Assembly (NCBI GenBank): GCA_963791225.1
Contig: CAWBRV010000008.1
Span: 930,001-994,000, forward strand
Direction of reading: 5' to 3'
DNA length: 64,000 bases
Origin: PALSA-612 sp963791225
GTDB taxonomy: Bacteria > Actinomycetota > Thermoleophilia > Gaiellales > Gaiellaceae
Both the position numbers and the translations under genes were made by a program. Of this stretch, positions 26,397 to 35,105 are shown in pieces. The notes under the pieces were generated by a model. The model had not been told where the DNA came from, searched no databases, and saw only the letters and a program-made list of their open reading frames with translations. Within the stretch, counting starts at the first letter, position 1. Each line of letters opens with the position of its first letter.

Positions 26397-27040
26397 GACG
26401 CGAGCACCCGGTCGAGGAGCGGAACGTCGATGGCGGGGACGATCTCGTCGGCGGCTGCGAGCCGGTGAGGGTCGAGCGTCCCGAGCACGGCCAGGCAGCG
26501 GAAGCCGGCCGCCTTGGCCGACGCGACACCCGCCTCGGTGTCCTCGAACGCGACCGCCTCGCCCGGGCCGACCGGGCCGACACCGAGTACGTCGAGCGCG
26601 CGCAGGTAGCCCTCGGGATGCGGTTTGCCCTCGACGACGTCGTCCGAGGACACGATCGCGCCGATCGAGGCGGAGAGCCCGGCCGCCTCGAGCACCGGCT
26701 CGACCTCCGCGCGCGCCGCCCCGGTCACGACGGCGACCGGCACCCGCGACGCCGCGTGCCGCACGGCCGCGCGGACGCTCTCGGGCACCGTCGACCCGTC
26801 TGCGACCGCGGCACAGTAGCGAGCCACGCGCTGCTCGATCACCTCGTCGACGTCGGGATGGTCGCGGCCGAGCCAGGTGCGGACGATCTCCGGGTCGGAG
26901 AGGCCGGCGAGCTGGTCGAAATACTCCTGCGCTGACAGTGGCTTGCCGTGCTCGGCGAAGAGCTCGACGAAGATCTCGCACAGGATCGGCTCGTCGTGCG
27001 AGAGCGTGCCGTTGAAGTCGAAGCAGACGGCGAGGGCCAT
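26393..27040 (-). CDS. HAD-superfamily hydrolase (phosphatase, beta-phosphoglucomutase-like)
   Basis: 215 residues. HAD motif I is FDFNGTLSHDEP with nucleophile Asp8, although the second aspartate of DxDGT is Asn here, which would weaken classic phosphatase chemistry. Motif II is VVTGAARAE, motif III lies in EGKPHPEGY and motif IV in AFEDTEAGVASAKAAGF. The cap is small and helical (subclass I). It is co-translated with the epimerase gene downstream. Its substrate is unknown; a phosphosugar or phosphonate-type compound is usual in this subgroup. The D-to-N change in motif I is the point to test. Confidence 0.82.
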   Translation of the reverse strand: MALAVCFDFNGTLSHDEPILCEIFVELFAEHGKPLSAQEYFDQLAGLSDPEIVRTWLGRDHPDVDEVIEQRVARYCAAVADGSTVPESVRAAVRHAASRVPVAVVTGAARAEVEPVLEAAGLSASIGAIVSSDDVVEGKPHPEGYLRALDVLGVGPVGPGEAVAFEDTEAGVASAKAAGFRCLAVLGTLDPHRLAAADEIVPAIDVPLLDRVLAS

Positions 27041-27054
27041 GCGAGCGAGCGTAT

Positions 27055-27879
27055 CTAGGCCAGGCTGACGAGCGCGACGCCTGCCGCGACCAGCACGGCG
27101 CCGGCGAGGCGTACCGGGCCGACGCGCTCGGAGAGCACCTTGCCTGCGAGAAGGGCTGCGATCACCACGCTCGTCTCGCGGACCGCGGCGACCGAGGCTG
27201 CCGACGCGCGCTCGAGCGCGGCGAGGACGAGCGCGTACGCGGTGAACGTCGCGATGCCGGCCGCCACCGTGCTCGCGCCGAGCTCGGCTCGGAGCGCCGG
27301 CGCACCCTTTGTCCGCCACATCGCCGCCGCGTACGCGAGCGAGGGCATGATCATCGTCAGCTCGAGGTACGAGATCGGGGCCGCGTGCGTGATCCCGTGC
27401 TTGTCGACGAGCGTGTACGCGGCGATGCAGGTGGCGATGGCCAGGCCGAACGACACCGCTCCCGCGTCCCCGCCGCGACGGACGCCTCGCACGAGCAGGA
27501 TGCCCGCCCCGACGAGCAGCACGCCGGCCACCTGTCCCCAGGAGCTCGACTTGCCGAGGACGACGACGCCGATCAGGAGCACGAGCACGGGCGCCGCTCC
27601 TCTCGCCATCGGGTAGACGACCGAGAGCGGCGCGCGGCGATAGGCGGCGGCGAGCAGAACGAAGTAGAGGAGCTGAAGGCAGCTCGACACGACGAGGAAC
27701 GGCCACACGCCCGGCCGCACGTCCCATGTCAGCGCGGCGACCGGCGCGAAGACGACCACGGCGACGAGCAGTGCGACCGCCGTCGCCGCCTGGGGGTCGC
27801 GGGCCCGCGCGAGCAACACGTTCCACAGCGCATGGACGAACGCCGCCGTGAGCGCGAGCGCGAAGGCAAAGGCGGGCAC
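27055..27879 (-). CDS. EamA/DMT-superfamily transporter
   Basis: 274 residues with ten predicted hydrophobic segments in two EamA repeats (about residues 5-125 and 145-270). It starts at GTG 27879 with AFAFALALTAAFVHALWNVLLARA, and PLSVVYPMARGAAPVLVLLIGVVVLG is the typical end of the first repeat. DMT proteins move metabolites across the inner membrane, often as exporters of amino acids or amines. It is the first gene of a minus-strand cluster with the HAD hydrolase, epimerase and homocysteine methyltransferase. Confidence 0.85.
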   Translation of the reverse strand: MPAFAFALALTAAFVHALWNVLLARARDPQAATAVALLVAVVVFAPVAALTWDVRPGVWPFLVVSSCLQLLYFVLLAAAYRRAPLSVVYPMARGAAPVLVLLIGVVVLGKSSSWGQVAGVLLVGAGILLVRGVRRGGDAGAVSFGLAIATCIAAYTLVDKHGITHAAPISYLELTMIMPSLAYAAAMWRTKGAPALRAELGASTVAAGIATFTAYALVLAALERASAASVAAVRETSVVIAALLAGKVLSERVGPVRLAGAVLVAAGVALVSLA

Positions 27880-27905
27880 GGCGACAGGGTAGGCTCGTCG
27901 CCGGA

Positions 27906-28559
27906 TTGGCGCAGCCGCTCGTGATCGCGCACCGCGGGGCGTCGTGGGACCTGCCCGAGAACACGCTGCCCGGGTTCGAGCGCGCGATCGCGGTGGGCGC
28001 CGACTACGTCGAGTTCGACGTCCACGCGGACCGGGAGGGCCGGCTCGTCGTCACGCACGACCCGCCGCGGCGGCCCGGCCTGCCGACGCTCGAGGAGGTG
28101 CTCGAGGTCTGCCGCGGGCGGATCGGGCTGATGGTCGAGCTGAAGACGCCGGGCCGCTACCGGCGCCACGACCTCGTCCGCCGCACGCTCGCGCTGCTCG
28201 ACGACGAAGCCGTCGTCGTCTGCTTCCAACGTCCTGCGCTCGACGAGGTAAGGCGGCTGCGACCGGCAATGCGCACCGTGCAGCACGTCGGCTTCGGCGT
28301 CTCGATCCGCGGCGCGGCCGGCGCGTGGGCGGCCGGCTTCCAGGACAGGCGCGTCACCCCGCGCGGTCTCGCGGCGGCGCGACGGTTCGGCCTCGAGACG
28401 ACCGTTTACACGGTGAACGACGAGGCGCGGATGCGCGAGCTCGCCGGGCTCGGCGTCACCGGGCTGTTCACAGATCGTCCGGATCTGGCTCTGCGGACAT
28501 TCCGTCGGCCGGGCCCGCCTCCTCCGGAATCGGCTCGGCCTCGACGCCCTCCAGGCTGA
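27906..28559 (+). CDS. Glycerophosphodiester phosphodiesterase
   Basis: 217 residues starting at TTG 27906. GDPD motifs: VIAHRGASWDLPENTLPGFERA, the metal-binding VEFDVHADREGRLVVTHDP, LMVELKTPG, and the late VYTVNDEARMRELAGLGVTGLFTDRPDL. It hydrolyses glycerophosphodiesters such as glycerophosphocholine to sn-glycerol 3-phosphate and the alcohol. There is no signal peptide, so it is cytoplasmic, UgpQ-like. Released choline would feed the betA operon and glycerol 3-phosphate the GlpD-like enzyme at 33570. Its last 92 bases overlap the convergent ABC ATPase gene. Confidence 0.88.
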   Translation: MAQPLVIAHRGASWDLPENTLPGFERAIAVGADYVEFDVHADREGRLVVTHDPPRRPGLPTLEEVLEVCRGRIGLMVELKTPGRYRRHDLVRRTLALLDDEAVVVCFQRPALDEVRRLRPAMRTVQHVGFGVSIRGAAGAWAAGFQDRRVTPRGLAAARRFGLETTVYTVNDEARMRELAGLGVTGLFTDRPDLALRTFRRPGPPPPESARPRRPPG

Positions 28560-29610
28560 GCAGGCGCGTGTCGCCCGTGGGCACCTGGGCGACCACCTTC
28601 GACCCGACCGGCAGCGACCCGGCGTGCGCCGTCGACACGTCCGCGATCAGGTCGGCGCCCGGCCCGACGACCTTCAGACGCGTCACGGGGCCGAGGAAGG
28701 TGTGCGAGAGGACACTGCCGGCGAGCTCGTTGTCTCCCGGCGAGCGGCCGTCGAGCGCCTCGACCGTGAGCGATTCCGGCCGGACGAGCACGAGCACTCG
28801 TTCGCCCCTGGCGCGGCCGCGCGCCGACTCGATCGTCAGCCGCGTGCCGCCGTGGTCGACCCCGCCCGTGTCGTCGACGACGACTCCCTCGAGGCGGTTC
28901 ATGGTGCCGATGAACTCGGCGACGAACGGCGTCTCCGGCGCCCCGTACATGTCGCTCGGCGGCCCGACCTGCTCGATCTTCCCGCCGTACATGACCGCGA
29001 CCCGGTCGGAGATCGAGAGCGCCTCCTCCTGGTCGTGCGTGACGTAGATCGTCGTGATGCCGAGCTCGAGCTGGATGCGGCGGATCTCCTCGCGCAGCTG
29101 GACGCGCACCTTGGCGTCGAGGGCGGAGAGCGGCTCGTCGAGGAGCAGCACGCTCGGCTCGATCGCGAGCGAGCGTGCGAGCGCGACGCGCTGCTGCATG
29201 CCGCCCGAGAGTTGGTGCGGATAGCGTCTGGCGGCGTGGCCGAGCCCGACGAGCTCGATCAGCTCGGCGACGCGCTTGCGGCGCTGGGCGCGCGGCTGCT
29301 TGCGGATGCGGAGCCCGTACTCGACGTTCTTCTCCGCGTTCATGTTCGGGAACAGGCTGTAGGCCTGGAAGACCATGCCCATGTTGCGTCGGTTGGGCGG
29401 GACGTTGGACACGTCCTTGCCGTCGACGACGACGCGGCCCGACGTGGGCCGGTCGAAGCCGGCGACGAGCCGGAGCGCCGTCGTCTTGCCGCAGCCGCTC
29501 GGCCCGAGTAGCGAGACGAACTCGGCCTTGTCGAGCGCCAGGTCGATCCCCTTCAGCGCCTCGAAGTCGCCGAACGACTTACGCAGCGTCTGGAGCTCGA
29601 CGTGAGGCAT
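28468..29610 (-). CDS. ABC transporter ATPase, PotA-type
   Basis: 380 residues. Walker A is GPSGCGKTT, Q-loop FQAYSLFPNM, signature LSGGMQQRVALARS, Walker B VLLLDEPLSALDAKV and H-loop VTHDQEEAL; a TOBE domain follows from about residue 285 (RGERVLVLVRPESL). It belongs to the polyamine/iron/2-aminoethylphosphonate importer group. The ATG at 29610 overlaps the permease stop by one base (TGATG). It energises the two permeases encoded upstream. The operon order is binding protein, permease, permease, ATPase. Confidence 0.9.
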   Translation of the reverse strand: MPHVELQTLRKSFGDFEALKGIDLALDKAEFVSLLGPSGCGKTTALRLVAGFDRPTSGRVVVDGKDVSNVPPNRRNMGMVFQAYSLFPNMNAEKNVEYGLRIRKQPRAQRRKRVAELIELVGLGHAARRYPHQLSGGMQQRVALARSLAIEPSVLLLDEPLSALDAKVRVQLREEIRRIQLELGITTIYVTHDQEEALSISDRVAVMYGGKIEQVGPPSDMYGAPETPFVAEFIGTMNRLEGVVVDDTGGVDHGGTRLTIESARGRARGERVLVLVRPESLTVEALDGRSPGDNELAGSVLSHTFLGPVTRLKVVGPGADLIADVSTAHAGSLPVGSKVVAQVPTGDTRLLSLEGVEAEPIPEEAGPADGMSAEPDPDDL

Positions 29611-30416
29611 CAGCGCCCGACCTCGGCGGCGAAGCGGCCGCTGGTTCCGCGCTTGCGCCCGATGAGCAGGATCGACAGCATCGCCAGCCACGTGATGCCG
29701 AAGCTCAGCAACGTGAGCGCCGAGGCGGGGTAGCCCTTCGTCTCGTTGATGTACTGGATGTAGGTCGGGAAGGTGCTGAACTGGGACAGGCTCGCGATCG
29801 TGAACTCGCCCATGACGATCGCGAGCGTGAGGAAGGCGGCGCTGAGGCAGGCGACCCGGATGTTGGGAAGGATGACGCGCAGGAGCGTCGTCCGCCAGCC
29901 CGCGCCGAGGTTGAGCGACGCCTCGGTCAGCGTGTGCACGTCGATCGAGCGGAAGCCGGCCTCGAGCGAGAAGAACACGTACGGGAAGGCCAGGATCACG
30001 TACGCGGCCGGGAGGAACCAGTGCGGGTTGCCGAGGAACCAGAACGGTGCGTGCAGCGTGTCCTTGTAGAACTTGAGCAGCCCGACGACGAGGATGATCG
30101 GTGGCACGACGAACGGCACGAGCGCGATGAAGGCGATCACCGGCCGCAGCTTCGGCAACCGCAGATGGACCCAGTAGATCGTCGGCACGAACAGGACCAG
30201 GCTGACCGCGATCGTCTCGGCCGCGAGGATGATCGAGAGCTTGAACGTCGACCAGAACTGCGGGTCGTGGATGATGGTGCTGTAGTTCTCGAGGCTGCAG
30301 CAGTTCCCGGTCTGGTTGCTCTTGAGCGAGAAGATGAATGTCGAGATCAGCGGGATGAAGAAGTACGCCATCCCGAGCACGATCCAGATCCACGCCGACC
30401 ACGGGAACCGCCTCAT
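29610..30416 (-). CDS. ABC transporter permease, PotC-type
   Basis: About 268 residues with six membrane segments and the EAA loop at LTEASLNLGAGWRTTLLRVILPNI, the normal PotC position. ATG 30416 is chosen since it overlaps the upstream permease stop (ATGA, 30413-30416); a GTG 9 bases further up is possible. A CC pair in SNQTGNCCSLENY lies in the first outer loop, which is unusual. It forms the translocation pore with the PotB-type protein. Confidence 0.88.
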   Translation of the reverse strand: MRRFPWSAWIWIVLGMAYFFIPLISTFIFSLKSNQTGNCCSLENYSTIIHDPQFWSTFKLSIILAAETIAVSLVLFVPTIYWVHLRLPKLRPVIAFIALVPFVVPPIILVVGLLKFYKDTLHAPFWFLGNPHWFLPAAYVILAFPYVFFSLEAGFRSIDVHTLTEASLNLGAGWRTTLLRVILPNIRVACLSAAFLTLAIVMGEFTIASLSQFSTFPTYIQYINETKGYPASALTLLSFGITWLAMLSILLIGRKRGTSGRFAAEVGR

Positions 30417-31297
30417 CGCGCCCACCTCGACGTCCGCCGTTGCAGCGGCACGTAGATGAGCATCATCCCGAGCAAGATCGCGAACATCCCGAAGGCGAGC
30501 GCCTGGCCCTCGTGTGGGTTCGAGAGTACGTTCCCGGTCAGGTCGTTGCCGATCACGATCGGCACGATGTTGAGACCGCTGCCGCTCGTCAACGCGTACG
30601 CCGTCGCGTAGGCGGCGAACGCGTTCCCGAACAGGAGGATGAACGCCCCGAGGACCGACGGAAACAGCACCGGGCCGCCGACGTGGCGCCAGAACTGGAA
30701 CGAGCTCGCGCCGAGGTTCGACGACGCCTCACGCCACTCCCGCCGCAGTCCGTCGATCGCCGGCGAGATGACGAGCAGCATCAGCGGGATCTGGAAGTAG
30801 AGGTACACGACCGCGACGCCGAACGAGCTGAACAGCGAGAACGTCGAGCTCGATCCCGGCGGCGTCCACTCGTAGAGGTTGAACCCGAGCTGGTCCTGCA
30901 GGAACTTCGTGACGACGCCGATCGTCCCGATCGTGGCGATGAACGCGAAGGCCAGCGGGATGCCGCCGAAGTTCGCCGCCACGCCCGAGAACGTGGTGAA
31001 CATCGGGCGGATGAACCGCGGAATGCGGTCGCGCATCGCCGCATAGGCGAGCAGGAAGCCGAACAGCGCCCCCCAGAACGCCGTCTCCAGGCTCAGCTGG
31101 ATGCTCGCCTGGAAGGAGTCCCGCAGGTTGGGGGTGTGGATGATGGCGGAGACGTTCGCGGTCGTCCAGCCGCCGCTCGTGTTCTTGAACGCGCCGATCA
31201 TCACCTGCGCGGACGGCAGGAACAGGAACATGAGCGTGTAGACGAAGAACGGGACGACGACGAGCCAGGCGAGCGGAAGACGCCTCCGGCCGGACAC
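30413..31297 (-). CDS. ABC transporter permease, PotB-type
   Basis: 294 residues with six membrane segments. The EAA loop is WREASSNLGASSFQFWRHVGGPVLFP. GTG start at 31297 (SGRRRLPLAWLVVVPFFVYTLMF) lies within a strong palindrome that would fold back on the start codon in the mRNA. It pairs with the PotC-type permease. Substrate class cannot be read from the permease; neighbouring genes hint at a choline- or phospho-ester compound. Confidence 0.88.
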   Translation of the reverse strand: MSGRRRLPLAWLVVVPFFVYTLMFLFLPSAQVMIGAFKNTSGGWTTANVSAIIHTPNLRDSFQASIQLSLETAFWGALFGFLLAYAAMRDRIPRFIRPMFTTFSGVAANFGGIPLAFAFIATIGTIGVVTKFLQDQLGFNLYEWTPPGSSSTFSLFSSFGVAVVYLYFQIPLMLLVISPAIDGLRREWREASSNLGASSFQFWRHVGGPVLFPSVLGAFILLFGNAFAAYATAYALTSGSGLNIVPIVIGNDLTGNVLSNPHEGQALAFGMFAILLGMMLIYVPLQRRTSRWAR

Positions 31298-31312
31298 GGT
31301 GTCCGGCCGGAG
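31284..31312 (-). promoter_or_regulatory. Intercistronic palindrome enclosing the permease start codon
   Basis: Two 14-base arms flank a single central base at 31298. The core of the right arm is GTGTCCGGCCGGAG and the left arm is its exact complement. The GTG start of the PotB-type gene (31297-31295) lies at the tip of the predicted hairpin. It sits 44 bases after the binding-protein gene, the usual place for an element that lowers permease output relative to binding protein. Confidence 0.65.
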
Positions 31313-31355
31313 ATCGTCTGCGCTGGTTGCGACCGAGGTCGCCAGGGCTATCTAC

Positions 31356-32543
31356 CTAGCCGACCTTTGCCGACCACTGCGCGTTGATCAGCGCCTTCGC
31401 CTTCAGCTGCTGGGCGAGACTCGCGAACTTCACCTTCGCGTACGCCGCCGGGGCGGGAAGCGCCTTCAAGAGCGACGCAGGGATCACCTTGCGCCGGGCG
31501 AGATCCGTGAACCGCGCCGGGTGCGTGAAGCCCTTCAGCCAGATCAGCTGTCCCTGGTCGGAGTAGATGAACTCCTGCCAGAGCCGCGCCGCCCACGGAT
31601 GCGGCGGTGCGGAGTTGATCGCCTGGCAGTAGTAGCCGCCGTAGATGCCGTCGGCGGGGACGCCCACGGTCCACTTCGCCGAGGGGAACTCGGCGACGTA
31701 GGCCAGGTTCAGGTAGTCCCAGTCGATCGAGATCGGGGTCTGGCCCGACTGCACCGTCTGCGGCGTCGACTCCACCGGAATGAAGTTGCCGATCGACTTC
31801 AGCTTGGCGAAGTAGTCGATCCCCGGTTGGACGTTGCTGAGCGAGCCGCCGTTCGCGAGCGCCGCCGCGAAGACTCCGGCGATAGCCGATCCCGACGTCA
31901 GCGGGCTGCCGTTGAGAGCGACCTTGCCCTTGTACTCGGGCTTGAGCAGGTCGGCGAACGTCTTCGGCACGTTGGAGATGATGTTCCTGTTGGCGCCGAT
32001 CGAGACCGCTCCCCAGTAGTCGCCCCACCAGAGGCCGCGGCCGTCCTTCATCGCCCGCGGGATCGTTCCCCACGTCGACACGTAGTACTTCCCGAAGCTG
32101 CCGTCGTTCGAACCCTTAACGGCGAACGTCGCGTTGACGTCGACACAGTCGGGCGCGCGCGGGTCGCCCTTGAGCGACGCGATCGCCTGGAGCTCCTGGG
32201 CCGAGGTGCCCTGCGGGTTGGTGTCCGTGTAGCTGATGCCGTACTTCTTCTGGAAGGTCGTCAGCATCTCGCCGTAGTTGGCCCAGTCGAGCGGCAGGGC
32301 GATCAGGTTGACGTGACCTTCCTTCTTGGCCTGGGCGACCAGCTCTTTCGTCGAGAAGCCGCGGCCTTTGGTCGGGGGGCTGGCGACGCTGCGCATCCTC
32401 GCTGCGAGCGCGGCCCCCGGTCCTGCCATCACCGTGAGGCCGGCAGCCGCCGCGGCGCTTCGCTTGAGCATCTGCGAGCGGCTGATGTCGGTCTCCCAGA
32501 GCTTCCGCCAGAACTCGACTTCTTGGTGCTCGTAATCCTCCAC
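31356..32543 (-). CDS. ABC transporter substrate-binding protein (PotD/Fe3+-type, extracellular)
   Basis: About 395 residues. After a 25-residue hydrophilic lead comes SRSQMLKRSAAAAAGLTVMAGPGAALA, a Tat-like signal with LKRS in place of the twin arginine. The mature type-2 periplasmic-binding fold follows (EGHVNLIALPLDWANYGEMLTTFQKKYGI, LKPEYKGKVALNG, QTPISIDWDYLNLAYV). A GTG start at 32543 is preceded closely by AAGGAGG. Several tryptophan and tyrosine residues line the central part (WWGDYWGAVS). The ligand is unknown: the fold covers polyamines, iron, thiamine, aminoethylphosphonate and others. Confidence 0.85.
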   Translation of the reverse strand: MEDYEHQEVEFWRKLWETDISRSQMLKRSAAAAAGLTVMAGPGAALAARMRSVASPPTKGRGFSTKELVAQAKKEGHVNLIALPLDWANYGEMLTTFQKKYGISYTDTNPQGTSAQELQAIASLKGDPRAPDCVDVNATFAVKGSNDGSFGKYYVSTWGTIPRAMKDGRGLWWGDYWGAVSIGANRNIISNVPKTFADLLKPEYKGKVALNGSPLTSGSAIAGVFAAALANGGSLSNVQPGIDYFAKLKSIGNFIPVESTPQTVQSGQTPISIDWDYLNLAYVAEFPSAKWTVGVPADGIYGGYYCQAINSAPPHPWAARLWQEFIYSDQGQLIWLKGFTHPARFTDLARRKVIPASLLKALPAPAAYAKVKFASLAQQLKAKALINAQWSAKVG

Positions 32544-32676
32544 ATGCCCTCCTTGGCGGCGAATTGTGAACAGGGCGAGTTTACGACTGCTTTGGTGGGA
32601 ATTCAACGAGGACACCGCTTCGTCACCGGTCCGTAGCCTCCCGTGACCCGCTCCGCCTGCTCGTTATGCTCGCCGG

Positions 32677-33594
32677 ATGCCGGGTGCGTTCGAGGCCGGG
32701 GGCGAGTGGTTGAAGTGCGCGCTGCACGCGCACACGACGAACTCCGACGGCGAACTGGCACCGAGCCTGCTCGTCCGGCACTACGAGTGGGCGGGCTTCG
32801 ACGTGCTCGCGATCACGGACCACTGGGTGCGAACCGTGGCCGACTCGACCGAGCGGGTGCTGGTGATCCCGGGCACGGAGCTGAACGCGCAGGCCGGCGG
32901 CCGCGAGCACGACGCGCACGTGCTCGCGATCGGTATCGAGGCCGACCCCGAGCAGCCGAGCGGCGAGTCCGCGCCGCTCGAGGAGGTCGTGGCCTGGATC
33001 GCGGCGAGCGGCGGCGTCCCTTACCTGGCACACAGCTACTGGAGCGGTCTGCGGACGGATCAGTTCGAGGGCTGCGAGGACCTCGTGGGGATCGAGGTCT
33101 ACAACGCCGGCTGCGAGCTCGAGATCGGCCGCGGAGACGCCGGCCTGCAGTGGGACGAGGCGCTCGAGCGGGGCCGTGTCCTCTACGGAATCGCGTGCGA
33201 CGACTCGCACCATCCCGGCTACGACAGCGGCTTCGCCTGGGTCTGGGCACGCTGCGCCGAGCGGACGCAGGCGGCGGTGCTGGACGCGCTCCGAACGGGC
33301 TGCTTCTACAGCTCGGCCGGGCCGGAGATCCACTCGGTCGAGCTCGACGACGACGCCGTCACCGTGCGCTGCAGCCCCGTGGCGAGCGCGACGCTTGTCG
33401 CAGGGCCGCGCCGCGGCTCGCGCGCGAACGCCGGCCGGCTCGGCTACCCGCACGGAGCCGAGATTCTCGAGCGCGACTCGAGCGGCGCGATCACCGCCGC
33501 CCGGCTGGAGCGCCCCCGGACCGCCGCGTACGGCCGGCTCGAGCTCGCCGACGCCTCGGGGAGGAAGGCGTGGACGAACCCGCTGTGGCACTAG
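32677..33594 (+). CDS. PHP-domain metal-dependent phosphoesterase
   Basis: 305 residues. The PHP signature is present: LHAHTTNSDGELAPS at the N-terminus, VLAITDHW near residue 47, GTELNAQ, then YLAHSYWSG and IACDDSHH, together giving the His/Asp/Glu metal cluster. It is not fused to a polymerase, so it is probably a small-molecule phosphoesterase. It is followed by the GlpD-like gene with a 25-base overlap, and faces the divergent ABC importer, so a glycerophospho-compound is a reasonable substrate guess. Confidence 0.85.
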   Translation: MPGAFEAGGEWLKCALHAHTTNSDGELAPSLLVRHYEWAGFDVLAITDHWVRTVADSTERVLVIPGTELNAQAGGREHDAHVLAIGIEADPEQPSGESAPLEEVVAWIAASGGVPYLAHSYWSGLRTDQFEGCEDLVGIEVYNAGCELEIGRGDAGLQWDEALERGRVLYGIACDDSHHPGYDSGFAWVWARCAERTQAAVLDALRTGCFYSSAGPEIHSVELDDDAVTVRCSPVASATLVAGPRRGSRANAGRLGYPHGAEILERDSSGAITAARLERPRTAAYGRLELADASGRKAWTNPLWH

Positions 33595-35105
33595 AACGGC
33601 GCGCCCGCGCGCTCGCCGAGCTCGGGGAGCGGCGCTTCGACCTGCTCGTGATCGGCGGCGGCATCGTCGGCGCCGGCATCGCCGAGGCGGCCAGCGCCCA
33701 CGGCCTCGCGGTCGCGCTCGTCGACAAGGGAGACTTCGGCGGAGCCACGTCGACCGCCTCGTCCAAGCTGATCCACGGCGGCCTGCGCTACCTGCGCCTC
33801 GGTGACGTGCGGCTCGTCCGCGAGGCGCACCAGGAGCGGCGCCTCTTGATGCGCGTGGTCGCGCCGCACCTCGTGCGCCGGCAGCCGTTCCTGTTCCCGC
33901 TCTACGAGCACGGCCCCTACCGGCCGTGGCTCGTCCAGACCGGGATCCTGGTCTACTCGACGCTCGCCCGCGCGCGGCTGAACGGCCCCGTCGCGCTCGA
34001 CCGTGCCCGCCGGCTCGTCCCCCGGCTGCGGGGCGAGGAGCTGCGATCGTGCGCGCTCTACGCGGACGCGGTCACGAACGACGGACGCCTCACGCTCGCC
34101 AACGTGCGCGCTGCCGCGGATGCGGGCGCGACCGTCCTCAACTACGCCGAGGTCGTCGCGCTGCGCGGGCGGGAGGGAGCCGACGTCGTCGCGGACGGCG
34201 AAACCGTGCGCGTCTCCGCGCGGGCGGTGGTGAACGCGAGCGGTCCGTGGGTCGACCACGTGCGCCGGCTGGAGGACCCCGACGCCGAGCCGTCCGTGCG
34301 GCTGAGCAAGGGCGTCCACGCGCTCGTCGAGGGGGGCGAGGACTGGGCGGTAGCGCTCACGATCCCGCACGACAAGGTGCGCGTCAGCTTCGCCGTGCCG
34401 TGGGAGGGCATGCTCCTGCTCGGCACGACCGACACGCTCCACGAAGACCCGGGTGACGTCGCCGTCAACGCGGAGGACGTGGAGCAGGTGCTCGCCGAGG
34501 CCTCGGTCGCCGTCGAGGGACTGCGGCCGGAAGACGTGCGGGCGACGTTCGCGGGCCTCCGCGTGTTGCCGGTCGGGAGCGGCGAGACCGCGACGGCACG
34601 GCGCGAGACCGTCTATTCGCGGGGCTGCGGCGGCATGGTCAGCATCGCGGGCGGCAAGCTCACGACCTATCGCCGGATCGCCCTCGACGCTCTCGAGCAC
34701 CTGCGCGGGGACCTCGGGCTCCACAGCCTCGATCGCCGTCCGCGACCGCTGCCGGGGGCCGCCGGGCTGAGCCACGTGCCGTTCCCGCACGGCCTTTCGC
34801 CCGAGACCCGCACACACCTCCTCGAGCTGTACGGCTCCCTCGCGACCGACGTGCTCGCGCCCGCCGCCGATGACCCGTCCCTGCTCGAGCCGCTCGTTCC
34901 GGGCCGTCCCGACCTCGTGGCGCAGGCGCTGTACGCGCGCGAGCACGAGTGGGCGGTGACCGAGGAAGACGTGCTCCGGCGGCGGACGACGGCCTGGCTC
35001 GCCGGCCCTGCGGCTCAGGCCGGGACGGCGGCGCGCTCCTCGCGGAGCCGCGAGGTCGCGTCCGCGTTCAACGACAGCGTCTCGGGGTCGATCACGACGC
35101 CGTAG
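33570..35105 (+). CDS. glpD: FAD-dependent glycerol-3-phosphate dehydrogenase (GlpD/GlpA-like)
   Basis: About 511 residues. The N-terminal FAD motif is LLVIGGGIVGAGIAEAAS, followed by the family block FGGATSTASSKLIHGGLRYL, LYADAVTNDGRLTLANVRAA, and the later GTTDTLHEDPGDVAV and SIAGGKLTTYRRIA. The helical C-terminal domain is present (YAREHEWAVTEEDVLRRR). It oxidises glycerol 3-phosphate to dihydroxyacetone phosphate and reduces quinone. The GTG start at 33570 has GGGGAGGAA upstream; a second GTG lies 15 bases on. The 3' end runs 91 bases into the convergent hydantoinase gene, and the tail after residue 480 is not family-like, so the true end may be earlier. Confidence 0.9.
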   Translation: MDEPAVALERRARALAELGERRFDLLVIGGGIVGAGIAEAASAHGLAVALVDKGDFGGATSTASSKLIHGGLRYLRLGDVRLVREAHQERRLLMRVVAPHLVRRQPFLFPLYEHGPYRPWLVQTGILVYSTLARARLNGPVALDRARRLVPRLRGEELRSCALYADAVTNDGRLTLANVRAAADAGATVLNYAEVVALRGREGADVVADGETVRVSARAVVNASGPWVDHVRRLEDPDAEPSVRLSKGVHALVEGGEDWAVALTIPHDKVRVSFAVPWEGMLLLGTTDTLHEDPGDVAVNAEDVEQVLAEASVAVEGLRPEDVRATFAGLRVLPVGSGETATARRETVYSRGCGGMVSIAGGKLTTYRRIALDALEHLRGDLGLHSLDRRPRPLPGAAGLSHVPFPHGLSPETRTHLLELYGSLATDVLAPAADDPSLLEPLVPGRPDLVAQALYAREHEWAVTEEDVLRRRTTAWLAGPAAQAGTAARSSRSREVASAFNDSVSGSITTP

